Source of the DNA: Brugia malayi
Taxonomy: Eukaryota > Nematoda > Chromadorea > Rhabditida > Onchocercidae
Reading direction: 5' to 3'
Length of the DNA stretch: 64,000 nt
Assembly (NCBI RefSeq): GCF_000002995.4
Contig: NW_025062477.1
Location: 6,544,649-6,608,648, forward strand
Shown: positions 41,675-53,815 of the stretch, in pieces
How the letters are laid out: every line of letters starts with the position of its first letter
Numbering within the stretch: the first letter of the stretch is position 1
Position numbers and translations under genes: made by a program
Notes under the pieces: generated by a model
What the model was told of the DNA's origin: nothing
Database searches by the model: none
The model's input: only the letters and a program-made list of their open reading frames with translations

Positions 41675-43868
41675 ATGTTTACATTTCTCATACTTTTGAC
41701 ATACATCGTAAATGATATCTTTGGGAAACTCTGTCCACCCATATTTGGCCAGTTTAAATGTCCATTGAACTTCACTTGTGTAATTAATGAATGTTACTCT
41801 GACAATAATGCAACAGCACCGCTTGATTGCGAACAAGTGAAATGCGATGCTAATTTCAGGTGCTATAAGGTGACTCATAACTTCTTTGAATTCACTTTTC
41901 AAAGTTTCTAATTGTATAGAGATACTATCTCTACTATGAGGATATGCAAAGTGGAGTTGGTAATTAGTAATGAATTTTGAATGAAATTTCAATCATAAAT
42001 TTCTCTTATCAAATTAAACATTATCATCTCAAGAGAGTGCTTCTCTCTTTTAAATTATCAGTTATATCGCATAACAGGGGAGATGTTATCCAACAACCGG
42101 TCTGCCTTGTGATCGAAATGTGCAGTTATCCGAACATCAGTCCAAATCTATAACTTCTAACTGCGGCCTAAAAGGACGATGCATCAATGGTCGATGTGCT
42201 GAAGACAGTTAAGTATTTTGTCGACATAATCATGAAGGCAAAATATTCGAGATCAAAATTCCATTCAGACATTCATAATGATAATGATAGCACATTATCA
42301 ATCAATCTGTATAAACTTTAATGCGTGAGAATTTTTTTATCAACAAGAAATCCTAAGTCATCTTTTAGCTATTTCTTCTGATCATATGTGATAACACTGA
42401 TAACAATCACTTCTTCATTTGTTAAATTTAATTGTTTACACTGAATGAGATACTTTTAATATCTTCTACTAAGAGTAAAAAAGTGAATAGCATAGTGTTT
42501 AAAGCAAACGAGCATTTAATACAATTCATGTTTAACAGATAATTCTTCCTACTTTAAAATGATACAAATTATATGTTAATTTCAGAATGTTTTGGAGCTA
42601 ACTGTACCAAGGATGAATTATGTGGTGATGGAAAATGTTTGACAGTAAGCAGTAATTTCTGTATAACTCATTTCGACTGTGGTCCTACATTCAAGTGCTA
42701 TCAGAACAAATGCATACCATTTAAGAGAAATTCAATCTCATGCAACTGTGATCCTGGTGAAGTGTGCCAGAAAGGACGTTGCATCTCAGATCCAAATATG
42801 TTTTCATGATATTTAAGCTACAAAATAGCTAAATCAAAAGTAATTTAAGATATTAAATTAGTCTACACCTTTTTTTTTGACAATTTATTTACGTAGTATC
42901 ACAAATTAACCACTGTTGTATAGTTTAAAAGGAAGAAAAAGCGATTGATCATGAAATAATGGAACTAAGTAATTTTGAAGCTGGAAATGATGAAAAAGAC
43001 TTCCATACATTTCATTTTTGAATTTGAGAAAAGTTATTCAGTTTTCAGGTTGTGCACATGTAAGCTGTCAACCGGGCTCGTTTTGTTTGCAAGGTACATG
43101 TCAGTCAGCTATCGGTCAAGATTGCACTTCTACAACATGCCAAGGAGGTACGATTACTTACTTCTCTAATTCAAAAAATTTTATCAAATAGTAAATCATT
43201 GACTTAATAATAGTATGTCGCAAAACAGGGCGATATATAGTAGAACAGGTGAAAAGACGAAAAAGATCAGAGTCATTGTGATCGGTCGTAGCTCTTGTAG
43301 AAAACATGTAATACTTCAAAATGAATGGAAATAGTATAGAAAATGGTGATATTAGTTGCTTCCGTATTTTAATTCAGGATGTGAACTCAGGTATCTGGAA
43401 TGTTGTGTGAGATTAGCGTATGCCACTTGTGAAGTTGAATTTTTTATTGCAGGTACAATTTGTGTAGAGGGACGATGTATTCTGGATCCTTGCACTAATC
43501 GTTGTCCATCGGACCATGTTTGTCGAGAAGGTCAATGTAGACATCTTCAAGGATTGTTATGTTATCGAGAATGTCCTAAACCCTATGTGTGCATCAGTGG
43601 GCGCTGCACAAAAAATGGTAATAGTGTATTAGCACGTTTAGACGTCAAAAATTATGCTAACAGTGATGAAGAAAAAAATTTACTAATTAATATTTCAGAA
43701 TGTTTTGGGAAAATTTGCCAACTTGGTGAAATGTGTCAATCTGGCCTCTGTATCAAAGTGGAAGGACGACTGTGCAGTTTGGCGATACGTGATTGTGCTG
43801 AAGAATTTGAGTGCATAGGAAATACTTGTCGTGATTTATTGGTAAAAGCCAATGTTACTTTACCATAA
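41675..43868 (+). CDS. Secreted cysteine-rich protein with EB-like modules
   Basis: Probable secreted or extracellular protein of unknown role. Exons: 41675-41869, 42078-42207, 42586-42777, 43049-43147, 43453-43617, 43699-43868; 316 residues if all are joined. The signal peptide MFTFLILLTYIVNDIFG is followed by repeated cysteine modules of the form CxxGxxCxxGxC: CGDGKC, GEVCQKGRC, GSFCLQGTC, DHVCREGQC, GEMCQSGLC. These resemble nematode EB-type modules. There is no membrane segment or GPI signal; it ends VKANVTLP. Introns before exons 3 to 6 are all phase 1, so modules are exchangeable units. The weakest join is at 42777, a poor donor (gttgca): unspliced, the frame continues CISDPNMFS and stops at 42809. 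There could therefore be a short isoform or two adjacent genes. Its 3' end faces sol-1, 322 bases away. Confidence 0.65.
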
Positions 43869-43918
43869 CTATGATTTCAATTTGTTAAAGTGTTGGAATA
43901 TACCAGTTTTGCGGTGAA

Positions 43919-43950
<32 letters not shown>

Positions 43951-44190
43951 TAGAACGGTTTCACTCATTTTCAAACTTGAACTCTAATCCTTTAGGATTG
44001 AAACTTTATGCAATAGATAGATAATACCTAATAAATTCATTACGAGTAAAACACACTATTGCAGAGAAGTTATTACACTTCAGTTACTGTCGAAAAGTAT
44101 TTGATAAACCTGAAAATCGATCTGAGATTTTTGTTGACTTTCTCGCAGTATTAGGTGTTATATTCCAAAAATTCTTGCAAATAATTGCAG
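43869..44190. other. Short convergent intergenic region with TA/GATA repeat
   Basis: 322 bases between the stop codons of the EB-like gene and the sol-1-like gene. Contains a tatata/gatagata tract at 43917-43951 and an AATAAA at 44030-44035 that can serve the plus-strand gene. The two 3' UTRs probably meet or overlap. Confidence 0.6.
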
Positions 44191-47100
44191 TCATAAGGAC
44201 CATCTATAAATGATTCCCAAAGATAGTAGCGTAGCTGGCAAAGTCAGCGATAACCTAACAAACGGATATGCATTACTGGTCACTTTCACGCGATTGATTT
44301 GTGAGATTTCTGAAATAGTTCTATCATAATACATGGTCTACACGTAAGCATTCTTAAATAGTAAGCTTTTTTTTTAGATACTTCTCTCATATAACTTTAG
44401 TTCAACGAATGTTTGCTTTCCATTGCAGTAAATTATAATCATTGACGTTTGAGAAGTATAATTTCAATTTTTGGAAAATAGAACCTTCTGTTATTTTCTT
44501 TATTAGCAATTATCTAATCTTTTTTGTCAATCTTCTCTATCACTCCTTTCATTCAATTCAAAATAACTAGTTTAGTGTAGTATGTTCGGAGCCTAGTAAT
44601 ATGAAAGTTCTGGAATTTGTTGAAATTATCATATTTAATTTAATTTCGACTAACATAGTTTGATCCAAAACTTACGTTCTGTAATGAATTGATAGTGAGC
44701 ATAAAAGCCGGTGGCGTCAAAGATATCATTGGAGCGAAATAACATCCGAAAATAGTTCGATTCACTAACAATTGAGTCTCTTGGACAAATCTGACCGCAA
44801 TACCGACGATTAGTACGATCCTGAGTTTGGTAGTTGCTGAATAGTACGTAATCGCTGTGCGTACTATCACCGCAGCTGGAAATTCATAGTGTTCGGGATC
44901 ATATTATTTTCACGAGAAATATGAAAACCAGAATTATAGTAAACAAAAAACAAATGTTCGAAAACTTACGCCGCTAATCCTTCCACGTCAAAATATTCAA
45001 AATGTATAATAACGACCTGTTTCTCAGCTCCATGAAATATGTAGTGGCAGTCGATGTTGCGAGGATAATATCCTGGATGATTAGGAGAGAAAATGTCACC
45101 TGAGCTGCGCTGAGATGAATTAAACTCATAATGACAAGCTGAAATATAAAAAGTGGGAATCCAACATTACTTCCTACATAATTAAGTGGTATCACATTTT
45201 AAGTTATTAAATGAATCATTGAGATTGCTAGAATGATCTGTATTCCAGTTATATTACGGAAACCTCGGTAAGGCAGTACGTGATATCTGAAATAGCAAAC
45301 GATATCTAACTATCAAGTCAAGCCAATCCGTTTAATTTATCAGTCAGCCAAGACTCATGTCTCGTTATTAACTAGTCTTTGTCAAAGCATTGTCAAGTTA
45401 AGCAAAAAATATATGAACAAGTATGCGGCTAGAAATAAATGAAAAGAAAAAGAGTTTACTAAGGAAAACAAATTCACTTATATCATTTCTCACTTCAGCA
45501 TTCATTTCTGATAAGCCTAGATCAGATCGAAAGTGATATTTTAATACAAATCCAAAATTTTCAGCATTAGTCATCATTCGTCTCATTACTCTGGTAGATC
45601 GAACTACATAATCCAAAGTTAATAGATTTTTGGTAGACATCAGCCGAGGAGGTGTTTCAGCACCACAGAAGTCTTCGATTCGAGACATGCGGGTACCAAT
45701 CAGGACATGAGCTGATAAGTGATCCATTTCATCGCATCTTTAATCGGTTCAAATAAATTTCACATAATTTTAACATCACTATGAATTCATAATATTCTTT
45801 GAAATATGTTTGCATCTATTTCTGTCCTTTTAAGGGTCATTGGATGATGAATGATAACGAAACTAAAGTTTTTAGACTAAAACAACTCTGTAATCCTGGA
45901 TTAGTTTTAATCCAGGATTACAGAGAGAGCTGATAAGTGATCCATTTCATCGCATCTTTAATCGGTTCAAATAAATTTCACATAATTTTAACATCACTAT
46001 GAATTCATAATATTCTTTGAAATATGTTTGCATCTAGTTTTAGCTTAGTGTTCAACCATAAGCAATCTACAGTTCATTCGTATATACAAAACAAGAATGA
46101 AATGTTAATTAGTAGCAGCAATGTTCTTATTGTCACTTACTTACCTGTTGGTATTATTATTCAAATGAGGGATTCGAGAATACAAATGAAAATAGAGAAA
46201 TGTAATTTGCACTCTTTCGGTGCCACTACCGAGAAATATAAACTGGCATTTGAATGGTTCGTCACCATTTACGTACTGTGTTGAATTGAGAATACCTGAG
46301 ACACCGGAAAAGGGAGAATCGCTATCAACTACTGAGGATGAAGTGATCCTCACTGTGCAGTGTTCTCCTGAAATAACTCTCTGCTCAGTGATCTGATTGA
46401 TTTTAACTGATAAAAAATTCAGAAGGTTGTTCGTGATATGGAGTGAAAGATTAATATAATTAGTGATGAACTTACCATCACTCCCGAATATTTCCATAAA
46501 TAATGTAAGGAAAAAGGCAATAAGCCTCTTACGGTCTACTTTCATCGTTTAACACATTAAAGTAACTCTTGTGAAGCCTAAGGACATGCCTGGAAGAATT
46601 GGCCTTAAATGGAGAGAAAAGCAATCGATGCGTTTTGAGGAGGATTGAAGGATGAGAGATAAGGAAGAGCATTTAATGGTAACTACTCACTTAAACTAAT
46701 TTCATCGCCGTGGACATCAGTGATGGCTGAAGAAAATTTAGTAGAAGGATAAGAGGAAAACAATGAAAATGATAAGTAAGCCAAGTCTGAAATATTATCA
46801 TTGGCCAGCGGAGTGTTGCTTTCGTCTGGCATATTCTGTGATAATTGCTGAGATATATACTTGAATGAAATATGAAAACCGCGGGCCTGGAAAGAGTTAT
46901 TTTATGAGATGTCGAATATCTCTTGATATATTACTTTCTAAATACTTGTACGAATTGCACAGCTTTTATTTGTGTTATATTTTTTTTATATACTGCAAAT
47001 TGTAACAGATGATTTCCTGATGAAAATATGATTGGAAAGTTTTATTCAGGCTTTTTATGCTATGCAAAATAAGTAAAGCGAATTTGAATGAGAGCATGAA

Positions 47101-49367
47101 TAAATTTCATCTGTGAGATGGCTAAATTCAATAATTCAGTGGGACGAACCCATTCCGTAAGCCTTTTTCACTTGTTAAAGTGTTTTTTTTTTTTCTCTGT
47201 CTCTCTTTTGGAAAATGAAGTGTCACTTTTCTTTTAAATTTTATCAATGCACTAAAAATTTCAGTCTTTCTTGCTTTTATCATTATCATTTATTAGCATT
47301 TTTTGCTTCTTTCATTGTTTTTTCTCTTTTTTAATAAAGTATTCATTCATCAATTAGAATGTTGAAAACGATTCAATAGTTGCACTGGCATATGATCACT
47401 ATGATTGATTCAATTATCATAATAATTTAGCAGAGTATATAGAACACTCACAGTATTAAATTATTTATTTTGAGCACGACTGAATGTATAGTTAAGTAAT
47501 AAGCATAATTCCAGCTGCTACATATTTCCGGAATCAGTCCAGTATTAGCCAGTTAAATGAAGCATAACTTTTTCTCTCTCTCTCATCCATTCCTGTTTTT
47601 TTTTTTGTTTTCTCTTTTCTAATCATGTGCACTTTTAATCAACCATCCAACAATAAATCTTTTGCATGATTGGCAACATCAAATATTCTTATCAGTTTTA
47701 TCATCTTTCCTAACGAACCTCCACTTATCTTTTAATCACTTTTCTTACCGTAAACCTTTACTAGAAGAGTTCTTTGTTTTAGAAATCAGCAAATAATCAA
47801 TTTCATATAAGTACTTTTTTTTCATTTCTATTATGTTGTAAAGTAAAATTTCAAAAATAACAATGGCTTTTTAATTAAAAATAAACCTTCACAAATTTCA
47901 AGAAATTTAACCACTTATTAATTTCTCTAAATAAATAAAAAGATGGGACAAGTGACAAAGAGCTTTAAGGATATGTACACATAGTGAACTCACTTTTACT
48001 ATGTCATTGTTGCCACTGTGAAATTCAATGATATATCCATGCATTGTTTGAATTTGATATGGTGGCATCGAGTCATAACAGAGCTTTTCGAGATGAACCT
48101 GAATGCTTCTACTAGCAATAATCTTTTCAAGAATTTCATCATATCTTTGGAAATCCTTAAAAACAACAGTAAAAATGCCTCTTCCTTTTAAGTTCCACTT
48201 TTTTAAAGCCTTACCATGATATATTTCATAAAAGTGAATGAAATCTCGTAAAAAGAATGAAAGATAGCACAGCTTTTCTTCTTACCTTTGGATGCATTTG
48301 ATAGATGTCAATGAAGTCTTCATGGCAAGCATAACGTCTTAAATTCAGATATTCTAAAGAAATTATCAAGCTAAATCCTTGACGAGGTGCTAAATAGTAC
48401 GTGCAATTGGTTGTGGTTGGATAAAAGTATGGATAATTAGGCGAGAATATATTACCAGCTAAACTATCAACACGAAAACGACATGATTCTATTTCAATAG
48501 CATTCGAAAAGAATCGTCCTGTAAAATTAGTTAAAGGTAAACTAAATTATAGTATATAATTGCTTCAAAATTATTCTCTCACTCAATTTTTCTCTCTGTC
48601 TACAGCATTTATTAGCAAGAGGAGTAAAATATTAACATAAACAATGGTCATACCTTTAGGAATAAGATTGTAGGTACCATGAAAGCCTCTGGAGGTACCA
48701 GATAATTGAACATGGAATATGAGATATCTCGTGTGAGAGTAGAATGTTTGCCCAACTTCGATCTTAAAAAGATGTAGCTATCCGGTACACACCAATAAAG
48801 CAATAGGCGCAGTAAGGTATGTCCAAGAAATGTTACCTCTCGAGCACAGAATTCACCGTTGTGAGCGGTCTTTTCATCGATCAGTCCATTCGATATATCA
48901 TCAAATAACCTTAAATAATCATTGCATCTAAATTGCTGCTGTGTAAAAATCAGTTCTTTGTCAATCACTTACCGATCAGTTCGGGGTGAGAGGTGAAAGT
49001 AGTCAAAGGTTACTTCAATAATGTATCCATCCGGAGCTGTAAATTTATATAGCAAACATAAAAGTGGGTGCTGAAGAAGCACTGATGATGGAGCTAATAC
49101 CGATGATAATGGATATTTCGGGAAGTCTGGTGACTGGAAAATGCCAGTCGAGTTAAACTGGATACAACGACAGCTAGCCATTGAGGTGTTTGTTAAACGT
49201 GGTAGAAATGAGAGATACAGATATGGTATCAGGAAAGAAATACGGTAGACGGCAAGTCTTCGGGATGATAGAATACATGTCACACCAGTATTAGACAAAT
49301 ATTCAGTGAGGTAGTTAGTGTAAAGTTGTATGATTGATATGAATTGGTACAAAATTTCATCTTTCAT
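44191..49367 (-). CDS. sol-1: SOL-1-type membrane protein with four CUB domains
   Basis: SOL-1 (suppressor of lurcher) proteins are neuronal auxiliary subunits of AMPA-type glutamate receptors. Minus-strand exons: 49367-48973, 48927-48837, 48762-48654, 48518-48286, 48155-47994, 46886-46691, 46406-46145, 45737-45478, 45138-44970, 44875-44676, 44309-44191; 731 residues in one frame. CUB1 (about 66-197): [41 protein letters not shown]2 (about 210-345): [23 protein letters not shown]3 (about 412-560): [38 protein letters not shown]4 (about 571-692): [44 protein letters not shown]. The last exon encodes a hydrophobic tail, [20 protein letters not shown], as a C-terminal membrane segment or GPI signal. 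CUB order and motifs match SOL-1-type proteins as I remember them. The ATG at 49367 gives a long, atypical N-terminus, so further upstream exons are possible. Confidence 0.75.
45709..45818. repeat. 110-base direct repeat, copy 1 (spans a sol-1 acceptor)
   Basis: Identical base for base to 45927-46036. On the minus strand it covers the last 81 intron bases, the acceptor, and the first 29 bases of the exon 45737-45478, so this is the functional ancestral copy. Confidence 0.9.
45886..45925. repeat. Perfect 18-base-arm palindrome next to the duplication
   Basis: Arm ctctgtaatcctggatta (45886-45903), loop gttt, and the exact reverse complement (45908-45925). It ends one base before copy 2 of the 110-base repeat, which suggests that the two arose in the same rearrangement. 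Confidence 0.9.
45927..46036. repeat. 110-base direct repeat, copy 2 (duplicate splice acceptor)
   Basis: Exact second copy of 45709-45818, lying inside the sol-1 intron 45738-46144. It carries a duplicate acceptor and 29 bases of exon. Reading on past it in the exon's frame gives 15 codons and then TAA within the palindrome. Confidence 0.9.
46476..46545 (-). CDS. sol-1: Candidate alternative first exon of sol-1 with signal peptide
   Basis: The ATG at 46545 opens [20 protein letters not shown], followed by GSD and a strong donor G|gtaagttc at 46475. This is a basic n-region plus hydrophobic core, a good signal peptide. The exon ends in phase 1, exactly as the upstream exon 46886-46691 does, so either can splice to the exon 46406-46145. 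The product would carry only CUB3, CUB4 and the C-terminal hydrophobic tail. Alternatively this ATG marks the start of a separate gene and the 49.4-46.7 kb part is another two-CUB gene ending SLSE at the TAG after 46691. Confidence 0.5.
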
Positions 49368-49716
49368 AATTGCAAAATAAATGATAACACTGAGATTTCA
49401 TATTATAAATCCAATAAATGACTGGACAAGGTCACACTTCAATTCTTATTGTCCCAGTGGTACTATTTATGTTAAAATAAAATTACAGTTAATACACAGA
49501 GAGAATAGACAATCGAAGATACATAATGAACAGAGGTAAGGCCCAAATACTCACTGATTCCAAAACTGAAGCGCAAGCTGGTAGGTACACTTAGTCCTCT
49601 GAAGCTGCGTCTGTCTGTATGTTTGTTATGTGTGCTGTCCACATCGTTTCACAACTACAACTGTTCATACATTTACCTTCATGTGATATGGCATGGCTTC
49701 AAGCATATCTATGTGA

Positions 49717-49782
49717 ATGTATATATATATGTGTGTGTGTATGTGTATGTGTGTGTTCGTGTATGCATGTGTGTGTGTGCTG
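49717..49782. repeat. TA/TG microsatellite
   Basis: Runs of tatatatatat and gtgtgtgt with interruptions on the plus strand, upstream of the sol-1-like gene. Translates to a spurious Cys/Val-rich frame. Confidence 0.9.
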
Positions 49783-49992
49783 TAGGTTTGATAAAATAAA
49801 GGCAATGCAATTTGAAAATAGGATGGACTGAGAAGAAAAGCGTCTGTTTGTGGTAAGGAATTCCAACTATGAAACCAGCTGGCAGTATATTTCTTTTAAT
49901 TCCTAATTAGCTTTGTGCTATGTATTAGTTTCGCTAGGCCTTTATTGATGAAGATTAAACAAAGGAAGAAGAAAAATAGAAAAGTTAGTCTA

Positions 49993-50045
49993 ATTCCTCG
50001 AGATTAATGTCCTTAGGAAACTATTCCTCGAGACTAATGTCCTTG
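49993..50045. repeat. 30-base tandem repeat, nearly two copies
   Basis: The unit attcctcgagattaatgtcc recurs 30 bases later as attcctcgagactaatgtcc, with similar flanks. Non-coding. Confidence 0.8.
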
Positions 50046-52143
50046 TCATAACAGTTACTAATTAAGGAGAAGCAGATTGTAATTTCTCATAGATGTGGAA
50101 TTGTAGAAAGTTCCACTAATTTCTTTATCTTCTTCATGTCATCAATTTGTTCATCTGGTTCAAAAATTTAATAATTGTCCATTTATTTATATTGGATAAT
50201 ATTTAACCCATTATATTTAATTTTTTTTTTTAAATTTAAAAACTGCCCTGTTCAATTTCTTTATTTAAACAATCAACTTTAATATGTATCCCTACTAAGG
50301 ATGAGTATTTAGCTTGATCGGATTAACTGATTTTTGTTACAATCAATTAAAAAGACACAGCAGTTTAATATCAGGTTAGATTAGGTGAAATGTTGAAAAT
50401 TTGACATTAATTATAAAATCAGTTCCCGAGTAATTCATTGACTTGTAGATGGTAAAACTAATTTTTGTTAATTTTTAATGTAATATAAAAAGAACTGCTT
50501 ACTATGATTTTAAAGAATGTCCCATCAATGTTCTACTGAGCTAGTGGATAAATGAATGACAGTGGATTGCCATTTCCACAAGACTGATGTCACCGAATCA
50601 GAATTCATCAGGAGGCGAGGGAAAGCATGGATGAAAATATAATATATAGAAATTTATTGTCATTACTTTTATTTATGTCCTTAATGAATTGTTTATTCTG
50701 TTTCCTCTCCAAAATTGCTCCAAATCGGATGAAAGTAATTGAGAATCCTTAAAGACTCAGTTTATTCAAATCCGGTAAGGAATAAACAAACCGCCTTCCT
50801 CTCATGGCACTTATAGCAACTTATCACACGTACGTGAAGTAGACCGGTAGGAAACAGTCACGTCTTCTTAATATGTACTTAGATTAGTAACCTTCACCTA
50901 AGTTAATGACAGAAGAATAAAAACTGATTTAGATGATTGATTTATATCTGTCCGATCGATTCCATCAATAATAGCCATGCAAGCATGAAATGCACGTGAT
51001 GAACATGCCATACCGCTTTTGATTTTTTTGGGAAATCCTGTTTCGAAATGGCGGTATTCATCGACACTGGCTATTCTGTCTACTCTAATGAGCTAATCAG
51101 CATCAATCAATAACTTATTTGTTGTGCACTGGATAAAGTGATAATAGAATATTCCACATCATTACTTATCCTCACTTAGGAAGAAAAATAAATGTTTGGA
51201 AAAAATTAGGATAAGTGAATAATGACGTGCGTGTTATGACGTGCGGTTATGTCAAACTGAAGCTCCATTTATCGCTTAGAGAAAAGTAAACTCTTTTTTC
51301 TGCTATGCAACTTTTTTAGACTGCAAGGAAATTAAAAAGAATTAAGGACAGTAGGAAGAAGAGGAGAAGGAGGAGAGGGTGGACTAGTGATGCGGAGAAA
51401 TGACGTATTTTTAAGTAGCTTAACCGTGTCCTGCCAGTGCGTAAGGTTTGTTAGGTGCATTTCATAACGTCATGCTACCTGCACCCATCTCTGTATGTGC
51501 GTCTGTGTATGTATGTATGTATTGGTGTGTAGATGGCTTTTATGCTTACAAAATTTCAAAGCTCCCATATGTTACCTATTACAGGTGTGCAAAAAAAAAC
51601 CTGAGAGGGTGGAGAGAGATGGAATTTCATTGGATGGAATGAGTAAGGCTGTCAGTAAGGTCTTATAAGGACGGAAGAAGCAGGCAAGCTCACTTTCTGA
51701 GGCCATCTTACTTTCCATATCAACGCAGCAGCAATATTCTCCCCATATGACGTGATGTTGCCGTGCTAAAAACAACGCCCAAATGCGCCTTTGGGATTAG
51801 AATTATACCTTCCTTGATGAAATGTGGTCGTGTTGTCGTGCTTTAAATGACATGCCTCTTGCTAAACTTACCTCCACTTTTGAGAATTTAATCTTACAAA
51901 TATATGGAATGAGTATAATCCTTTTAAAAACAAATGCAAAAAGGTATGCGTATGCTTTTGGAAGATGCTTATTACAGCTAATGTGCAATTCTAATATTCT
52001 TGCAGAATTCTTCAGCACTCATCTAACACCTTCCCGAGATCAGTGATCATCCATGACTCTCATGTGTCATACAATTTCCCTGAATTTACCTTTTTTGCAA
52101 GGTTGTTCCTTTCTATATTCTTTTCGGTAAGGTCAAGATCGAT

Positions 52144-52200
52144 TAGAGAGAGAGAGGCAGAGATGGAGAGAGAAAGAGAGGGAGGGTGAAGGAGAAAAGT
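52144..52200. repeat. GA-rich simple sequence
   Basis: gagagagaga-type purine tract on the plus strand at the left border of the GC-richer block upstream of larp-5. Confidence 0.8.
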
Positions 52201-53769
52201 AGTGCAGATGGTACCGACGGTAAATGACCATCGCTATGATTGAGGTCAAAGCATACAGAAGCAATGAGCGCCGCAGAAGGATAAGTGACGCACCGCGTCG
52301 CACTTCTCCTGCCCTCGTCTCTGTGCTCAAAGGGGACAGTAAAGTGAAATGCAAGATGCAAATTCGAGAAGTCAATTCTCCCACTACTAAAAAGACAAAG
52401 CATCCTCAGGAGGACATCACGGGAGATACCGGACATGATAAAGTGCGGGAATGCAGGATGAGAATCATATAAAGTGCTACCAGCAACTGCATAGATAATG
52501 ATTAATTCTTGCCCTCTCGTTTATTTGCCAAAGTCTTCCCTTTCTCTTACCAGTGAGTTCATCGCCTCTTTCATCTTTTCCGCTCTCCTGACAGCACGAA
52601 GAGAAGAAATACTTTGGTCATCCGATCACCACCATCTCCCACAACTACTCGACGACAACAGCAAATTTACAAATGTCATCCATCCCCTGTCGCCTTCCTC
52701 CCTTATTCCAGTCGGCATCATTCCGTCTTTCATAACAACATCAAAACATACAGATGAGAGGAGGGAGTGCGTATAGAGTGAAATAAATAGAGAGAGAGGA
52801 GAGGTGTACGAGGTGGCATGCAGCAAGCATCTCCCGCAGGCATCCTTGCGACGCTCGCTGCCCATATCAGGTGGTCTCATCTGGTTCTGTCGTTGTCGTT
52901 GTCGTAGCCGATGTCCCTTATGTAAGCTGATGGGTTGTCTGTTTTGCTCTTCCTATTTCATTATTGCATATTATTATTATAATATATATTTATACCCCTT
53001 GAAGCACTGCCCAAACTCTCCGTCCTCCCTTCCAATGTCATCGTCTTCTCTCTCTTCCATAAGACAGATAACTTCTCCTGGACAAGGGTGGCGATGTGAT
53101 TTGATTTATGTACGACCTCGGGCGAATGTACCTCATCCACGACACTTCTCTTGCGTTGTTTAACACTCCCGCGATCACTGCTGCTTGGCAGTCTAAGGGG
53201 TTAAGGGTCAGATGTATCATACTGTAACGTATGTTATATATGCTTGTGTACATACGTATGCGCATATGTATCTATGCATATGTATGTACTGTTTCGGTTA
53301 TGGTGACTGGATTACTGCTCTCTATGCCGATGAGGGCTTATACAAGTGCATGCAGATGTATGCATGCATGTGCGTGTCGTGCATATATTTATACGTCAGC
53401 ATACGTGAATGAGCGTGAGTGTATGGCTGGTATGCGCGTGTCCGCTGTGATATACAGCCTTTTTCCCCTATGCATCCCTTTCGGTGTGGTATTGCAAGTG
53501 GATCATATCATCGGTAGTTCCTCAAAGGAGACGGAGGAATGGGCATGGATGATAATGATTCGATCAGTGATATGTTGTCAGCTGACTCGTTTATCTTCCT
53601 ACTCTCGATATTGCATTGCGCGTTCGCGGTACGTGCATTTCCCCGTGAATCCCAAGCATATCTTATCAAATAATAATTTGTCATCACTAAATCGTGTAAT
53701 TCTCGCGCTCTTCCAGGTTCAAAATATGTTTGAGCGCACATATTCCTCCCCAACTTTGTCCACCCAGAG

Positions 53770-53815
53770 TTGCACAAAACCATATGCATGCATATGTGTA
53801 TCTCTTCCTTCCCAT
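53770..53815. repeat. Dispersed 45-base repeat, copy 1
   Basis: Begins ttgcacaaaaccatatgcat and continues to a tctcttcctt segment. It matches 54164-54206 with a few substitutions and small gaps. Confidence 0.7.

Noticed and set aside
43917..43951. TA/GATA tract as a hairpin terminator
   Set aside because: A simple microsatellite in a eukaryotic 3' region; no rho-independent terminator logic applies.
44640..45195. Minus-strand frames of 73-76 codons (45195-44974 and 44870-44640)
   Set aside because: Out-of-frame shadows of the CUB4 exons of the sol-1-like gene; the real frame shows CHYEFNSSQ and RMLFRSND.
46024..46284. 86-codon plus-strand frame
   Set aside because: Antisense to the CUB3 exon of sol-1 and partly inside the 110-base duplication.
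52133..52472. Three overlapping frames on both strands (82-97 codons)
   Set aside because: Low-stop, GC-richer DNA with a GA tract; no homologue and equal openness on both strands, so no strand is supported as coding.
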